Positions 18,006-27,137 are shown, numbered from the stretch's first letter. The stretch: DNA of 64,000 nt from CAZWVI01 sp964637165 (GCA_964637165.1 CAZWVI010000013.1:12145-76144); one strand, 5' to 3'. The notes: generated from the letters alone by a model not told the origin. Numbers and translations: made by a program.

Positions 18006-18238
18006 TTATCTGATTTGTCAGACTTGGAACCAAGGGATCGATTCAATCGCCAAATTCCAAGACCCATTCCAAAGAACACGCCCGCAATTAAGAACAGCGG
18101 AAAGTGATCTTTGATTCCTAGCCAATCATCGAGGAGTGATCCCAGCCAAGCAAAAATCACCAAATTTAGCGCAAACTCAATCCCAACGGTTGAGTAACGC
18201 ATGTAATCGGATTTCTGATCGCGTTGCGGAGCACCCAT
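18002..18238 (-). CDS. AtpZ/AtpI-type protein, first gene of the ATP synthase operon
   Basis: 78 residues from the chosen ATG, with two membrane helices and the pattern YSTVGIEFALNLVIFAWLGSLLDDWLG...FLIAGVFFGMGLGIWRL. This matches the AtpZ family (putative F1Fo ATPase-associated Mg2+/Ca2+ transporter): a glycine-bearing first helix, an LDxWL loop and a GxxxGxW-type second helix. The frame stays open to a TTG at 18313, which would add 25 residues unlike the family. I prefer the ATG although it lacks a clear Shine-Dalgarno box. It heads the operon behind a good promoter candidate. Confidence 0.78.
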   Translation of the reverse strand: MGAPQRDQKSDYMRYSTVGIEFALNLVIFAWLGSLLDDWLGIKDHFPLFLIAGVFFGMGLGIWRLNRSLGSKSDKSDK

Positions 18239-18378
18239 GAAGATGTGGTCCAGGTTGGTTGTTAAGGCTCTTCCTTCCAAGATGGAGGAAAGTAAAGAGC
18301 AATCCGACCCCAAAGACTTTGGGGGATGTCGGGTGGAATGCGAGCAACATTCTAGCTAGTTTTCTGGCTTCATCAACA

Positions 18379-18407
18379 AATATGCAGGGAACTTTCGGAT
18401 TAGTCAA
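18379..18407 (-). promoter_or_regulatory. Candidate sigma-70-type promoter of the ATP synthase operon
   Basis: On the minus strand the sequence reads TTGACT (-35, 5 of 6 consensus) - 17 bp - CATATT (-10, 4 of 6). It lies in the 150-nt divergent region between atpZ and ndk. The predicted transcript would start near 18370, leaving a leader of about 130 nt before the preferred atpZ ATG. Motif reading only; housekeeping sigma preferences in this organism are not known. Confidence 0.5.
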
Positions 18408-18462
18408 AAATAGCTCGCAGAGCTAATCTATTCGACCCCATCAAACCCAAAGTACTAAAAAA

Positions 18463-18915
18463 GTGGAAACAACCCTAATCCTGTTCAAACCTGACGCACT
18501 TCACCGCGGCCTAGTTGGCCGTATCCTCTCACGATTCGAGGACAAAGGACTGCAACTTGTCGGCCTACGCATGATGCGCATGAGCCCAGAAACCGCCGCC
18601 AAGCACTACGCTGAGCACGTTGGCCGCCCCTTCTACGAGGGTTTGGTCGGCTTCATGACCGGCTCGCCGATTATCGCCATGGCGCTGCGCGGCCCTGATG
18701 CGGTAACTGTAGCCCGCCGCATGATGGGAAAAACTTTTGGAATCGAAGCTGAAGCTGGCACCTTGCGCGGCGATTTCGGCTGCTCAAAGTCCTACAACCT
18801 ACTGCATGGCTCTGATTCTGCCGAAAGTGCCGAACGCGAATTAGGAATTTTCTTCCCAGATGGCGTTGAAGATTGGGAGCCAATCCAAAATCCTTGGCTA
18901 TGGGACGCTGAGTAG
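18463..18915 (+). CDS. ndk: Nucleoside diphosphate kinase
   Basis: Transfers the gamma phosphate of ATP to other nucleoside diphosphates through a phospho-histidine. The 150 residues include FKPDALHRGLVGRI near the N-terminus, the active-site His115 in NLLHGSDS, and the conserved GTLRGDFG before it. Length is normal. The start is a GTG; no ATG fits, and the upstream Shine-Dalgarno signal is poor. The C-terminal EPIQNPWLWDAE is longer than the usual end but not unusual. It is divergent from the ATP synthase operon. Confidence 0.96.
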   Translation: METTLILFKPDALHRGLVGRILSRFEDKGLQLVGLRMMRMSPETAAKHYAEHVGRPFYEGLVGFMTGSPIIAMALRGPDAVTVARRMMGKTFGIEAEAGTLRGDFGCSKSYNLLHGSDSAESAERELGIFFPDGVEDWEPIQNPWLWDAE

Positions 18916-18954
18916 GCTGTTGCCTTAGCCTTAGCAACCGCTAATGTATTCGTA

Positions 18955-19950
18955 ATGCTGATTCGCCCCGCTGCCCTGCTAGTTCTTGCCTGCGCTGTCG
19001 CCTGTGTAACCCCTCAGGAGGACGTCGCCAAATTAGACGATTTCAAGCAGCGGGCTTCAGCCTACTACGAAACTGGCAATCTGCACCGCGCCGAGCAACA
19101 AGCGCGCATGGGCCTGGCGCTCGACCCTGACCACGCCATGCTCAACTTGCTTCTTGGGCGCACCATGCTTAAATGGCACGATCTGAAATCTGTCGCACGC
19201 TCGCGACCCTACCTAGAGAAAGCCTATTCGGTTCAACAAGAATTTAGAACCGCCTACTCGCTCGGCGAATTTCACCAGCGGTACGCTGAATTTTTAATCG
19301 GCGAAGCCAATTTAATCGCTGAACGCGCCGAGCAAATCGCCCTCAAGGAAGCTGCGGCCGCACAAGAAATGCGCGAGCGCTCAACTTCGCAATTAATCAA
19401 ATCAAGGGAACATCTGCAAGACGCACAACAACTTCTTGAAGAAGCATTATCGGACAATCCAACTAGCATTTACGCACTTCGCTTAATGGCCAACTGCTAT
19501 GTGCATCAGCATATGGACGACCAGGCTCTAGTTGTTCTAGGGTCGCTAATTACCGAACTAGAAGATTCACGCGCGTGGAAAAACGGCCGTCTTTCGTCAG
19601 ATGGATCGCTAGATATTCTTGAAGAAGAATATTTAAGAAAACTGGTAAAGGAGGAGTTGCAAATGGAGGTTGACGCTCGCGGATTGGCGTCAGCAATTCA
19701 CAAACGCGCATCGCGCTTCAAAGAGGCCGAAGAAATGCTAACCACAGTCTTGAACCTATCCCCCAGTTTAGAGCGCGAATATTACAATCGCGGCATGTGT
19801 CGCTACTGGCAAGGAAATTTGGCTGGAGCTGCCAGCGACATGCGCGAGTTCATTCAGCGGACTAGCTTGGCAATCGACGCCAGTGAAGTTGCCCGAGCTT
19901 TAGATATTGTTGGCGAAAATGAAGCTGTTAAAAAAGCAACTTCAAATTAG
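18955..19950 (+). CDS. TPR-repeat lipoprotein of unknown function
   Basis: 331 residues. The N-terminus MLIRPAALLVLACAVACVTP is a lipoprotein-type signal with two possible lipid-acceptor cysteines. The rest is helical with tetratricopeptide-like repeats: ASAYYETGNLHRAEQQARMGLALDPDHAMLN near the start, LLEEALSDNPTSIYALRLMAN in the middle and YYNRGMCRYWQGNLAGAASDM near the end. Such proteins usually act as protein-binding scaffolds at the membrane. It stands alone on the plus strand between ndk and the convergent pseudoprotease gene, with no gap before that gene. I cannot name a partner. Confidence 0.8.
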   Translation: MLIRPAALLVLACAVACVTPQEDVAKLDDFKQRASAYYETGNLHRAEQQARMGLALDPDHAMLNLLLGRTMLKWHDLKSVARSRPYLEKAYSVQQEFRTAYSLGEFHQRYAEFLIGEANLIAERAEQIALKEAAAAQEMRERSTSQLIKSREHLQDAQQLLEEALSDNPTSIYALRLMANCYVHQHMDDQALVVLGSLITELEDSRAWKNGRLSSDGSLDILEEEYLRKLVKEELQMEVDARGLASAIHKRASRFKEAEEMLTTVLNLSPSLEREYYNRGMCRYWQGNLAGAASDMREFIQRTSLAIDASEVARALDIVGENEAVKKATSN

Positions 19951-20961
19951 TTAATAACGAAATTTAATTTGTGCGGTGAATTTCTTATTTGCACGCAGGC
20001 CAATCAACTCAGCTTCAACTGGTGAAGATAATATAGCGGCCAACAAGCTATCCAATTCATGCAATTCACTATCACCCAGTTGCAACAATATATCACCTTC
20101 TAATAGCCCGGATTCGGCCGCCGCGCTCCCCGGCAAAACTTGTTTGACCTCAAGTTGTTGAGCATCGTTCAACTGAACCATCACCCCCATGCGTGGGCGT
20201 GGCATAGAACTCGGCAGGCCAAGTTCTTTAGCGAAGGACATTAAAATCCTATCGCTTGGAACTGCAAAGGAAATAGACTCGCTACGAGTTAACCCAAGCG
20301 CATCAGGTTTGCCGCTGCGTTGCTGTTCACGCAATGCAGCCTCACGCAACGAGGTCATCAACACGCCGATAATTCGCCCATGACGGTCGGCAACTAAGCC
20401 CCCGCCATCTCCAGGGTTAACGGTGTTGGTTAGTTGCAGTAAACCACTTACGCCAGCCACACACCTTTGGGTTCCAGCGATGTAACCCATGTCAAGGCTT
20501 GGTTCCATGCCGAAAGAATTTCCCATTGAAATCGCTACCGTGCCTGGGCGCAAGTTCCGGCAAGGTGCAAAATTAGGCCCCATAAAATCGAACTCTTGAG
20601 TTTTATAAATCGACAGACCGAGTTGCGGATCAGAACGCAACAAACGTGCTTGACGATTTTCGCCGTCATGCAAAACAATATTTGCTACATTTATTTTTGA
20701 CGAGGGTGGAGTCGGCGCAACAAACAGCCCCGACTTATTTAAGATTACCCCAGACAGTCGTAATTCATTCTGCAGGGTTTGTCCTTCTTCGCCTACCGAA
20801 TCAACTTGCAGACTTACCTTTATCAAAAATGGTGTCAGCCGTTGATGCAAATCGGTCATCTCTTGCTCCATTTGTGCAAGCGGCGAAATGGAATGGCCGC
20901 AAGTACAAGGCGAATCCTGGATAGGCATAATCGCCAAAGCGAAAACCGAAACAAATAGCAT
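19951..20961 (-). CDS. HtrA/Deg-like S1C protein with PDZ domain and lost catalytic triad (pseudoprotease)
   Basis: 336 residues: an N-terminal signal or anchor segment, a trypsin-like double-barrel region (about residues 45-235) and one PDZ domain (about 245-330, with GSAAAESGLLEGDILLQLGD). The fold landmarks of DegP-type proteases are clear but all three catalytic residues are missing. The His site reads FVAPTPPSS (about residue 84), the Asp site DPQLGLSIYK has Gly115, and the Ser site reads NPGDGGGLV with Gly186 in place of Ser. It should therefore bind peptides without cutting them. It is the last gene of a sigma/anti-sigma operon, which suggests a sensing or inhibitory role in envelope stress control. 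That role is inference. Confidence 0.88.
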   Translation of the reverse strand: MLFVSVFALAIMPIQDSPCTCGHSISPLAQMEQEMTDLHQRLTPFLIKVSLQVDSVGEEGQTLQNELRLSGVILNKSGLFVAPTPPSSKINVANIVLHDGENRQARLLRSDPQLGLSIYKTQEFDFMGPNFAPCRNLRPGTVAISMGNSFGMEPSLDMGYIAGTQRCVAGVSGLLQLTNTVNPGDGGGLVADRHGRIIGVLMTSLREAALREQQRSGKPDALGLTRSESISFAVPSDRILMSFAKELGLPSSMPRPRMGVMVQLNDAQQLEVKQVLPGSAAAESGLLEGDILLQLGDSELHELDSLLAAILSSPVEAELIGLRANKKFTAQIKFRY

Positions 20962-20964
20962 CGC

Positions 20965-21492
20965 TTAGAATTCGCGCGCGGGCGAACTTGCCGGAGTTGC
21001 CAATAGAGCTGGTGCTTGACCACGTTCTCTAACCACGCCACCGGTGCGACCAAGAAAATCAATCAACTCGGCATGCGGCACCGGCTGTAGACCACTCGGT
21101 GACAACTCATCAACTTGCGCCGGCTGTTCAAATTCAACGGCTAAATTATCGTTAGAAGTGTCAGCTTGAGTTACCGGCTTGAGCAAACTTAAGCCACCAA
21201 TCATGACTAAAGCGGCCGCGGCTGAGGCAAAACTCACACGGCGGTACCACGGATTGCGAATACGCTTGGCGGCATCGATAGCATCAAGGTGCGGTTCAAT
21301 TTTGGACCAAACATCAAGCTGGCAATCATCGGCTAGGCTTTGCAAGCGTTGACGGTCGGCAGCGTAACTTTCAGCTAGCTTGGCGCAAGTGCCACAGGAA
21401 CTGATATGGGTTTCGAGTGGTTTAACTTGTGACAATTCTAAATCGCCACTACCACTCAAAATTAGCAAGTCGATTGCTTGAGAACATTTCAT
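20965..21492 (-). CDS. Zinc-finger anti-sigma factor, membrane-anchored
   Basis: 175 residues. The N-terminal domain carries the zinc-binding anti-sigma pattern with Cys3 and His29-x3-Cys33-x2-Cys36 (HISSCGTC). One membrane helix follows at about residues 88-105 (FASAAAALVMIGGLSLL), then a 70-residue extracytoplasmic tail rich in Pro, Gln and Ala. This is the usual architecture of a ZAS-family anti-sigma factor that holds an ECF sigma factor at the membrane. Its start overlaps the stop of the sigma factor gene by 4 nt, and the pseudoprotease gene follows 3 nt after its own stop. Confidence 0.9.
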   Translation of the reverse strand: MKCSQAIDLLILSGSGDLELSQVKPLETHISSCGTCAKLAESYAADRQRLQSLADDCQLDVWSKIEPHLDAIDAAKRIRNPWYRRVSFASAAAALVMIGGLSLLKPVTQADTSNDNLAVEFEQPAQVDELSPSGLQPVPHAELIDFLGRTGGVVRERGQAPALLATPASSPAREF

Positions 21493-22220
21493 AGTTCAGT
21501 ATCTCCTTCTTCACGGCCTAGACGACGTTCCCACGCCGCACGGAACAATTTCCGCGCATGACACAAACGCCAGCGCACAGTGCCTGGGGTCAAATTAACA
21601 CGCTCGGCAATTTCTGCACAAGCAAGGCCTTCCAAGTCACGAAGACTAAGAACTTCACGGAATTTTTGCGGGACATCTGTCAGCACATAGTGTACCGCCA
21701 GACGCCTTTCTTCGCGTGAAGCTTCGGCCACGGGGCCGCGGTTTGGGTCGTTCCAGTCACCCTCAATACTGCTGGCGGCACCGGGAGTACCGGACGATTG
21801 GCGGCGCACCCGGTCGACCGCCAAATTCCGCAGAATGCGGTAAAACCAACTTGAGAAGCGGCGCTTCAAATCAAAGCGATCACGACTGGCATAAACTTTT
21901 AGAAATGCCTCTTGGGTAATTTCACGAGCGGTTTCGGAATTGCCAACCACGCCGCGGGCGGTGTGGAAGGCACGGTCCTGATAGCGGACAACCAGCTCTT
22001 GAAAAGCGGTGCGTTGGCCATCAATGGCAAGCGCCATCAATTCCTCATCACTCAGTCCAGTCAGGCCAGTCAGGCCACCCTTTCCGGCATCCTCATCACC
22101 GGCCTCGGCCTGACTGTGTACTAATCGCAATGCTGCTTGTCCCATCTTGCTGTTAGTTACGGACGAATCAGTACTTGGGTTGGTTATTTCTTGCTCTGAG
22201 TCCAACTTTTTATCAGCCAA
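21489..22220 (-). CDS. ECF-type RNA polymerase sigma factor
   Basis: 243 residues. Region 2 is seen in LVVRYQDRAFHTARGVVGNS and RFSSWFYRILRNLAVDRVRR; region 4 is seen in LTDVPQKFREVLSLRDLEGL and AEIAERVNLTPGTVRWRLCH. Regions 1 and 3 are absent, as in ECF sigma factors. An extra N-terminal 60 residues of low complexity (GGLTGLTGLSDEELMALA) includes a short tandem duplication in the DNA. The TTG start lies 2 nt after the accA stop with no clear ribosome-binding site; an ATG 25 codons further in is possible. It forms an operon with its anti-sigma factor and the HtrA-like pseudoprotease. Confidence 0.93.
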   Translation of the reverse strand: MADKKLDSEQEITNPSTDSSVTNSKMGQAALRLVHSQAEAGDEDAGKGGLTGLTGLSDEELMALAIDGQRTAFQELVVRYQDRAFHTARGVVGNSETAREITQEAFLKVYASRDRFDLKRRFSSWFYRILRNLAVDRVRRQSSGTPGAASSIEGDWNDPNRGPVAEASREERRLAVHYVLTDVPQKFREVLSLRDLEGLACAEIAERVNLTPGTVRWRLCHARKLFRAAWERRLGREEGDTEL

Positions 22221-22222
22221 AA

Positions 22223-23329
22223 CTAGGATTCTGGTTCTACTTCTTGAATGAAGCGAGGGCTTACTTGGCCAGCTTGTCTCGGTGAGTGATTTAAGGAATC
22301 GCGTTCATGGCCGGTTTGAGCCGGATTAAGGCTAGTTTCCAGGCTAGCAGTCGATGAAGCAATGCGGCGGAATTTGCGATGACGGTCATCCAAAAGTTGT
22401 TCCAGCGGCACCTGGATTAATTCGTCCAGCCAGCCCACAATTGTGGCTTTAAGTATTTTCAAAGCTCCAGCCGGGTCGCGATGAGCGCCACCAACTGGCT
22501 CGGGAACCACTTCGTCAACAAGGCCAAATTTACGCATTGGTTCGGCCGTTAACTTCAAGGCCTCGGCGGCTTGGTCGCGGCCATCAGCGCTGTGCCACAA
22601 AATTGAAGCACACCCTTCAGGAGAAATCACCGAGTACCAAGCATTCTCCATCATGGCAACTTTGTCGGCAATGGCAATTCCAAGTGCCCCACCAGACCCA
22701 CCTTCGCCAATTACGACAGCGACAATCGGTACCTTAATACCAAACATCTCCAAAATGTTGGCGGCAATCGCCCGCGCTTGACCACGTTCTTCAGCCCCAA
22801 CCCCTGGGTAAGCACCGGGCGTGTTGATTAGGCACACGATTGGGAGCTTCATTTTTTCAGCCAGCCGCATCTTTGATAGAGCCTTGCGGTAGCCTTCTGG
22901 GTGCGCCGAGCCAAAGTTGCAGGCCATGCGTTCCTTGGTATCACGACCTTTACGATGCCCGACCAGCAAAACCCGATGGTTGTCCAGAGTTGCAAAACCA
23001 GTGACCATTGCTTGGTCGTTGCCGTAAAGACGGTCGCCGTGCAGTTCAATCCACTCCTCGCAGCACTCTTCAATGAAATTTGTGATGACCGGGCGATTTG
23101 GATGACGCGCAACTTGAACTCGATTCCATGCCGACAAATCTGTGTAGACCTCATCGGTCAAGCGATTTAGCCGCTCACGGTAAAAAGAAATTTCTTCGCT
23201 GAGATCTTGGCTGGTACGCTCCGACAGAGCCTCCAGTTCACTCAATCGCTCCCGAACGTCTTCAATCGGACGTTCAAAGGGCAAAGTGCTAAGTGCATTT
23301 GCGCTACTTTTTTTCTTTTTTGATGCCAT
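22223..23329 (-). CDS. accA: Acetyl-CoA carboxylase carboxyltransferase subunit alpha
   Basis: Alpha half of the carboxyltransferase that makes malonyl-CoA for fatty acid synthesis. The 368 residues contain the N-terminal helical region (RERLSELEALSERTSQDLSE), the crotonase-like core with GHRKGRDTKERMACNFG, CLINTPGAYPGVGAEERGQA and GEGGSGGALGIA. The core ends near residue 320; a further ~48 polar residues form a tail not typical of the family. The gene runs into the ECF sigma operon with only 2 nt between and is divergent from purL. The beta subunit gene is not in this window. Confidence 0.96.
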   Translation of the reverse strand: MASKKKKSSANALSTLPFERPIEDVRERLSELEALSERTSQDLSEEISFYRERLNRLTDEVYTDLSAWNRVQVARHPNRPVITNFIEECCEEWIELHGDRLYGNDQAMVTGFATLDNHRVLLVGHRKGRDTKERMACNFGSAHPEGYRKALSKMRLAEKMKLPIVCLINTPGAYPGVGAEERGQARAIAANILEMFGIKVPIVAVVIGEGGSGGALGIAIADKVAMMENAWYSVISPEGCASILWHSADGRDQAAEALKLTAEPMRKFGLVDEVVPEPVGGAHRDPAGALKILKATIVGWLDELIQVPLEQLLDDRHRKFRRIASSTASLETSLNPAQTGHERDSLNHSPRQAGQVSPRFIQEVEPES

Positions 23330-23344
23330 CTTGGGGTTGGGTGC

Positions 23345-23373
23345 TTGGTGCGGATACCGCGCCCTAATAGGAT
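23345..23373 (+). promoter_or_regulatory. Candidate promoter of purL-purQ
   Basis: TTGGTG (-35) - 17 bp - TAGGAT (-10) lies in the 66-nt divergent gap between accA and purL. The predicted start of transcription near 23380 leaves a short leader that contains the purL ribosome-binding site. Match to consensus is moderate only. Confidence 0.35.
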
Positions 23374-23395
23374 ACCCCGAACAGGAGACCTACAA

Positions 23396-26284
23396 GTGAC
23401 TGAAATCCCCAATGCCGCCTGGCGAGTAGAACTTGAAATCGAATCCTCACGCCGCGACCCAGTTGGTGTCGCAGCTGAAACAGCGCTCAAAGAGAGTGGT
23501 TTCGACCCTAATTCACCGATTCGAAGCATCAGAGGCTTCCTTTTGCCCGGCGTTCTAGAACGCGCTGATGTCGAATTAGCCGCTCAAAAATTATTTGCCG
23601 ACCAGGTTACTGAATGCCCGAAAATCCTCGCTCCTGACGAAATCTCGGGAAATGCCCAAAAAACGTTGCTGGTGCGTCGTCAACCAGGGGTCAGCGACCC
23701 CGAGGGCCAGTCAGCGACTCGAGCCATACAGTTACTCGATATCGAACTACCTAAAAATGCAGCGGTTGAGTCCTATCGCGGTTATCGCATTACCGGAGAC
23801 GTCAACTCGCAAGACTTACTTGAACGTGGTGGGCGCGCACTTGCCAACCTAGTAATTGAATCGGTTAGTTGTGACACCAATCCGGTTAAGCTCCACCCGA
23901 CTCCGCAATCGCGCAAATGCCCGCGGCGTGAAATCCCACTACGCAGTTTGGACTTACCCGCACTTGAAGCTGTTTCTAGCGAAATGAGTTTAGCCTTGAC
24001 CGGCGAAGAAATGCTCTCCATCCAAACTTTCTATGTTAAGGAAGGTCGTGAGCCGGTTGATGTTGAGCTTGAGACATTAGCTCAAACTTGGTCAGAGCAT
24101 TGCAAACATAAAACCTTAACTGGCCCAGTGGAGTTATACATCGACGGCGAAAAAGTTCGTGAATACGAAAACCTATTAAAGCAAACTGTTTTTCAAGCAA
24201 CTCAAAAGTTGAACCCTGAATGGTGTTGGTCGGTGTTCAAGGACAACGCAGGGGTTATCGAATTAACTCCAGAAACTGGAATTGCAATTAAGGTGGAAAC
24301 CCATAACCACCCATCTGCCTTGGATCCTTACGGCGGTGCTGGCACTGGAATTGGTGGAGTAATCCGCGACATTTTGGGAACCGGATTAGGCGCACGACCG
24401 ATTGCAGCAACCGATGTTTTCTGCGTTGGTGAAAGTGAAAGGGACCGCGCCGATTTACCCCCGGGCACCATGCACCCCGACCGCATTTTGGACGGAGTAA
24501 TTGCCGGGGTTCGCGACTATGGAAACCGCATGGGCATTCCGACCGTTTCGGGAACCGTTATCCGACACCCAGGTTATATTGCCAACCCACTCGTATTCGC
24601 TGGTTGCGTTGGGGAAATTCCACGTGACTGCGTAGAAAAAGAATGCTTACCCGGCGATTTAATTGTCGCTATTGGTGGACGCACGGGTCGCGATGGAATT
24701 CACGGCGCAACATTTTCCTCGGAAGCTTTGCACGAGGAATCGGAAAGTGTCGATGCGGCCGCGGTGCAAATCGGCGACCCCATAACCGAGAAGAAAGTTC
24801 TCGACGTAATGATGTTGGCCCGCGACCAACGTCTATTCCGGTCGGTCACTGACTGTGGCGCCGGCGGTTTCTCTTCGGCAGTTGGTGAAATGGGAGAAGA
24901 ATGTGGCGCCGAAGTTGAATTGGCCAACGCACCACTTAAATATCCTGGCCTGTCCTACTGGGAAATCTGGATTTCCGAGGCTCAGGAACGAATGGTGTTA
25001 GCAGTGCCACCTGAAAATCTCGGCAACTTTGAGGGCCTATGCGCCGAGCACGAGGTTGAATCCGTGGTTTTGGGCTCTTTCACCGACACTGAGCGCCTGC
25101 GACTAACTTGGCATGGAGAAGAAGTATGCAACCTTCCAATGGAATTTTTACATGGTGGCGTACCTCAGCCGCTACGTCGCGCCGAGGCCGTTAGCCCACC
25201 GAGCAACAACACCGACTGGCCCTTAGCCTTTGCCGCCGACGAACTTTTGTTGGCAGCTTTAGCCCACCCGGCCAACGCTAGCAAAGAATGGGTGGTGCGC
25301 CAATACGACCACGAAGTTCAAGGTGGAACCGTGGTCAAGCCTTACCAAGGTGAAACGGGTCACAGCCCTGGCGATGGCACAGTTGTCAAGCCCGACCTCG
25401 GTCGCCCAGAAGGCGTGGCTATCGGCACCGGAATCGCCCCGGCAATTGCGATTGTCGACCCATGGGCAGGTACTGCCTGCGCCATCGATGAAGCAATCCG
25501 CAACTTGGTTGCCGCCGGAGGTAATCCTCACCGAACGGCTATTTTGGATAATTTCTGCTGGGGTGATTGCCGTAAGCCGGACCGCTTTGGTTCTCTCGTT
25601 TTAGCAGCCGAAGCCTGCGAACAAGCGGCGATGGCTTATGGCACGCCCTTTGTCTCAGGCAAGGATTCACTCAACAACGAATACCGCGTTGGCGATGAAG
25701 AAATCGCCATCCCACCAACTTTACTTTGCACGGCGGTCGCTCCAGTTGCAGATTGTGAATTCACAACTTCCACCGCCCTTAAGCAAGCCGGAAATGTGTT
25801 GGTCTTAGTCGGTGCCACAACTAACGCCGGCGGTGGATCCGTTGCCAGTGAACTACTCGGATTGGCGAATTCGCGCGCCCCGCGGCCTGACTTTGAAAGC
25901 GCCCCGGCCATCTTCGATGCTTTACATCATGCAATAAGCAGCGGCTTGGTCATGGCTTGTCATGATTTAAGCGAAGGCGGTTTAGCTGTTGCGGTTGCCG
26001 AAATGACGCTTGGGTCGAACATTGGTGCCAAAATCGATTGCAGTTTAATTGTTGGCGACGACCAACTTAATGATTGCGGCAAATTATTCACTGAAAGTCC
26101 AACTCGATTCCTCGTCGAGCTTAACCCAAATCAACTTGATGATTTCATGGCATGCTTTAAAGCTTTACCGGTTTCAGCAATTGGCGAAGTTTGCGACGAA
26201 GCCAAGCTGACCATTAACTCAGGCACTCAAGTGCTTGCGGAAATTTCAACCACTGACCTGCTTACAGCTAACTGTTCAAACTAA
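23396..26284 (+). CDS. purL: Phosphoribosylformylglycinamidine synthase, PurL with fused PurS-like N-terminus
   Basis: Synthetase subunit for step four of purine synthesis (FGAR to FGAM, ATP-dependent). The 962 residues exceed the ~740 of small PurL. The first ~210 residues contain a PurS-like ferredoxin fold, apparently duplicated, before the AIRS-type core with SEHCKHKT, ETHNHPSALDPYGGAGTG and a second AIRS half. I chose the GTG at 23396 because an AGGAG box lies 8 nt upstream and TEIPNAAWRVELEIESS begins the conserved fold; the longer frame lacks a ribosome-binding site. The stop overlaps the purQ ATG by one base, so the two subunits are made together. Confidence 0.95.
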   Translation: MTEIPNAAWRVELEIESSRRDPVGVAAETALKESGFDPNSPIRSIRGFLLPGVLERADVELAAQKLFADQVTECPKILAPDEISGNAQKTLLVRRQPGVSDPEGQSATRAIQLLDIELPKNAAVESYRGYRITGDVNSQDLLERGGRALANLVIESVSCDTNPVKLHPTPQSRKCPRREIPLRSLDLPALEAVSSEMSLALTGEEMLSIQTFYVKEGREPVDVELETLAQTWSEHCKHKTLTGPVELYIDGEKVREYENLLKQTVFQATQKLNPEWCWSVFKDNAGVIELTPETGIAIKVETHNHPSALDPYGGAGTGIGGVIRDILGTGLGARPIAATDVFCVGESERDRADLPPGTMHPDRILDGVIAGVRDYGNRMGIPTVSGTVIRHPGYIANPLVFAGCVGEIPRDCVEKECLPGDLIVAIGGRTGRDGIHGATFSSEALHEESESVDAAAVQIGDPITEKKVLDVMMLARDQRLFRSVTDCGAGGFSSAVGEMGEECGAEVELANAPLKYPGLSYWEIWISEAQERMVLAVPPENLGNFEGLCAEHEVESVVLGSFTDTERLRLTWHGEEVCNLPMEFLHGGVPQPLRRAEAVSPPSNNTDWPLAFAADELLLAALAHPANASKEWVVRQYDHEVQGGTVVKPYQGETGHSPGDGTVVKPDLGRPEGVAIGTGIAPAIAIVDPWAGTACAIDEAIRNLVAAGGNPHRTAILDNFCWGDCRKPDRFGSLVLAAEACEQAAMAYGTPFVSGKDSLNNEYRVGDEEIAIPPTLLCTAVAPVADCEFTTSTALKQAGNVLVLVGATTNAGGGSVASELLGLANSRAPRPDFESAPAIFDALHHAISSGLVMACHDLSEGGLAVAVAEMTLGSNIGAKIDCSLIVGDDQLNDCGKLFTESPTRFLVELNPNQLDDFMACFKALPVSAIGEVCDEAKLTINSGTQVLAEISTTDLLTANCSN

Positions 26285-27072
26285 TGTCTGCACGCGTACT
26301 TCAACTTTTTGCCGCCGGCGTCAACTGTGACCGCGAACTAAAATTCGCCTGGAAGCAGGCCGGCGCCCAAGTCGATCAATTTCATATTCGGCATCTAATG
26401 GACAAGCCGGAGATTTTGGACAACTACCAAGTCTTTTCAATTCCCGGAGGATTCACTTATGGTGATGACCTGGGTGCCGGCAGAATTCTAGCCACCGAAG
26501 TTGAACGATTTCTAGGTCAACAACTGCGCGACTTGCACCAACGCGGAGGGACAATTTTTGGCCCATGCAATGGCTTTCAAATCCTCGTAAAAGCTGGCCT
26601 GCTTCCGGGAATTGAAGGCGTTGAACTTTCTTTATCCTGGAATCAAACCCACCGTTTTGAATGTCGCTGGACACGCTTGCGCGCCGAACACGCTATCTCC
26701 CATTTGATGCCGCAAGGCACGATTTTGGCAGCACCATCAGCTCATGCAGAAGGCCGCCTGGTTTTCAAAGATGGCGAGTCGGCCTTGGCCACGCTCGAGG
26801 AAGCCGGATGTATTGCCTTTCGTTATGTGGATGCAGAGGGAAATCCTAGTTCTACTTACCCAGACTGCCCCAATGGAAGTGCCGATGCCATTGCCGGTCT
26901 CGCCAGCCCAAGCGGGCGCATTATTGGCTTAATGCCCCACCCCGAGAGAAACCTCTCCGCTCGCCACCTACCTGATTTAGGTGCCGGCGCATGGGGAAAT
27001 GGCGACGAAGGAATTGAGTTCTTCCGCTCCATGCTGGCCCCATACGCTAGTCAGGCCACCACCCTGTCCTAA
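26284..27072 (+). CDS. purQ: Phosphoribosylformylglycinamidine synthase glutaminase subunit PurQ
   Basis: Class I glutamine amidotransferase that supplies ammonia to PurL. The 262 residues show PGGFTYGDDLGAGRI (oxyanion region), the nucleophile Cys in FGPCNGFQILVK, and the catalytic His-Glu pair in GLMPHPERN. Length is typical of stand-alone PurQ. It starts within the purL stop codon (TAATG). No terminator is visible in the 65 nt after it, and the ChaN-like gene follows on the same strand. Confidence 0.97.
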   Translation: MSARVLQLFAAGVNCDRELKFAWKQAGAQVDQFHIRHLMDKPEILDNYQVFSIPGGFTYGDDLGAGRILATEVERFLGQQLRDLHQRGGTIFGPCNGFQILVKAGLLPGIEGVELSLSWNQTHRFECRWTRLRAEHAISHLMPQGTILAAPSAHAEGRLVFKDGESALATLEEAGCIAFRYVDAEGNPSSTYPDCPNGSADAIAGLASPSGRIIGLMPHPERNLSARHLPDLGAGAWGNGDEGIEFFRSMLAPYASQATTLS

Positions 27073-27137
27073 TCGGCTGGGTCATTTTTTCTAGGAAATC
27101 GCTTTAGCGGCCAACTAGGTGCGGCCGATAAAGCAGT

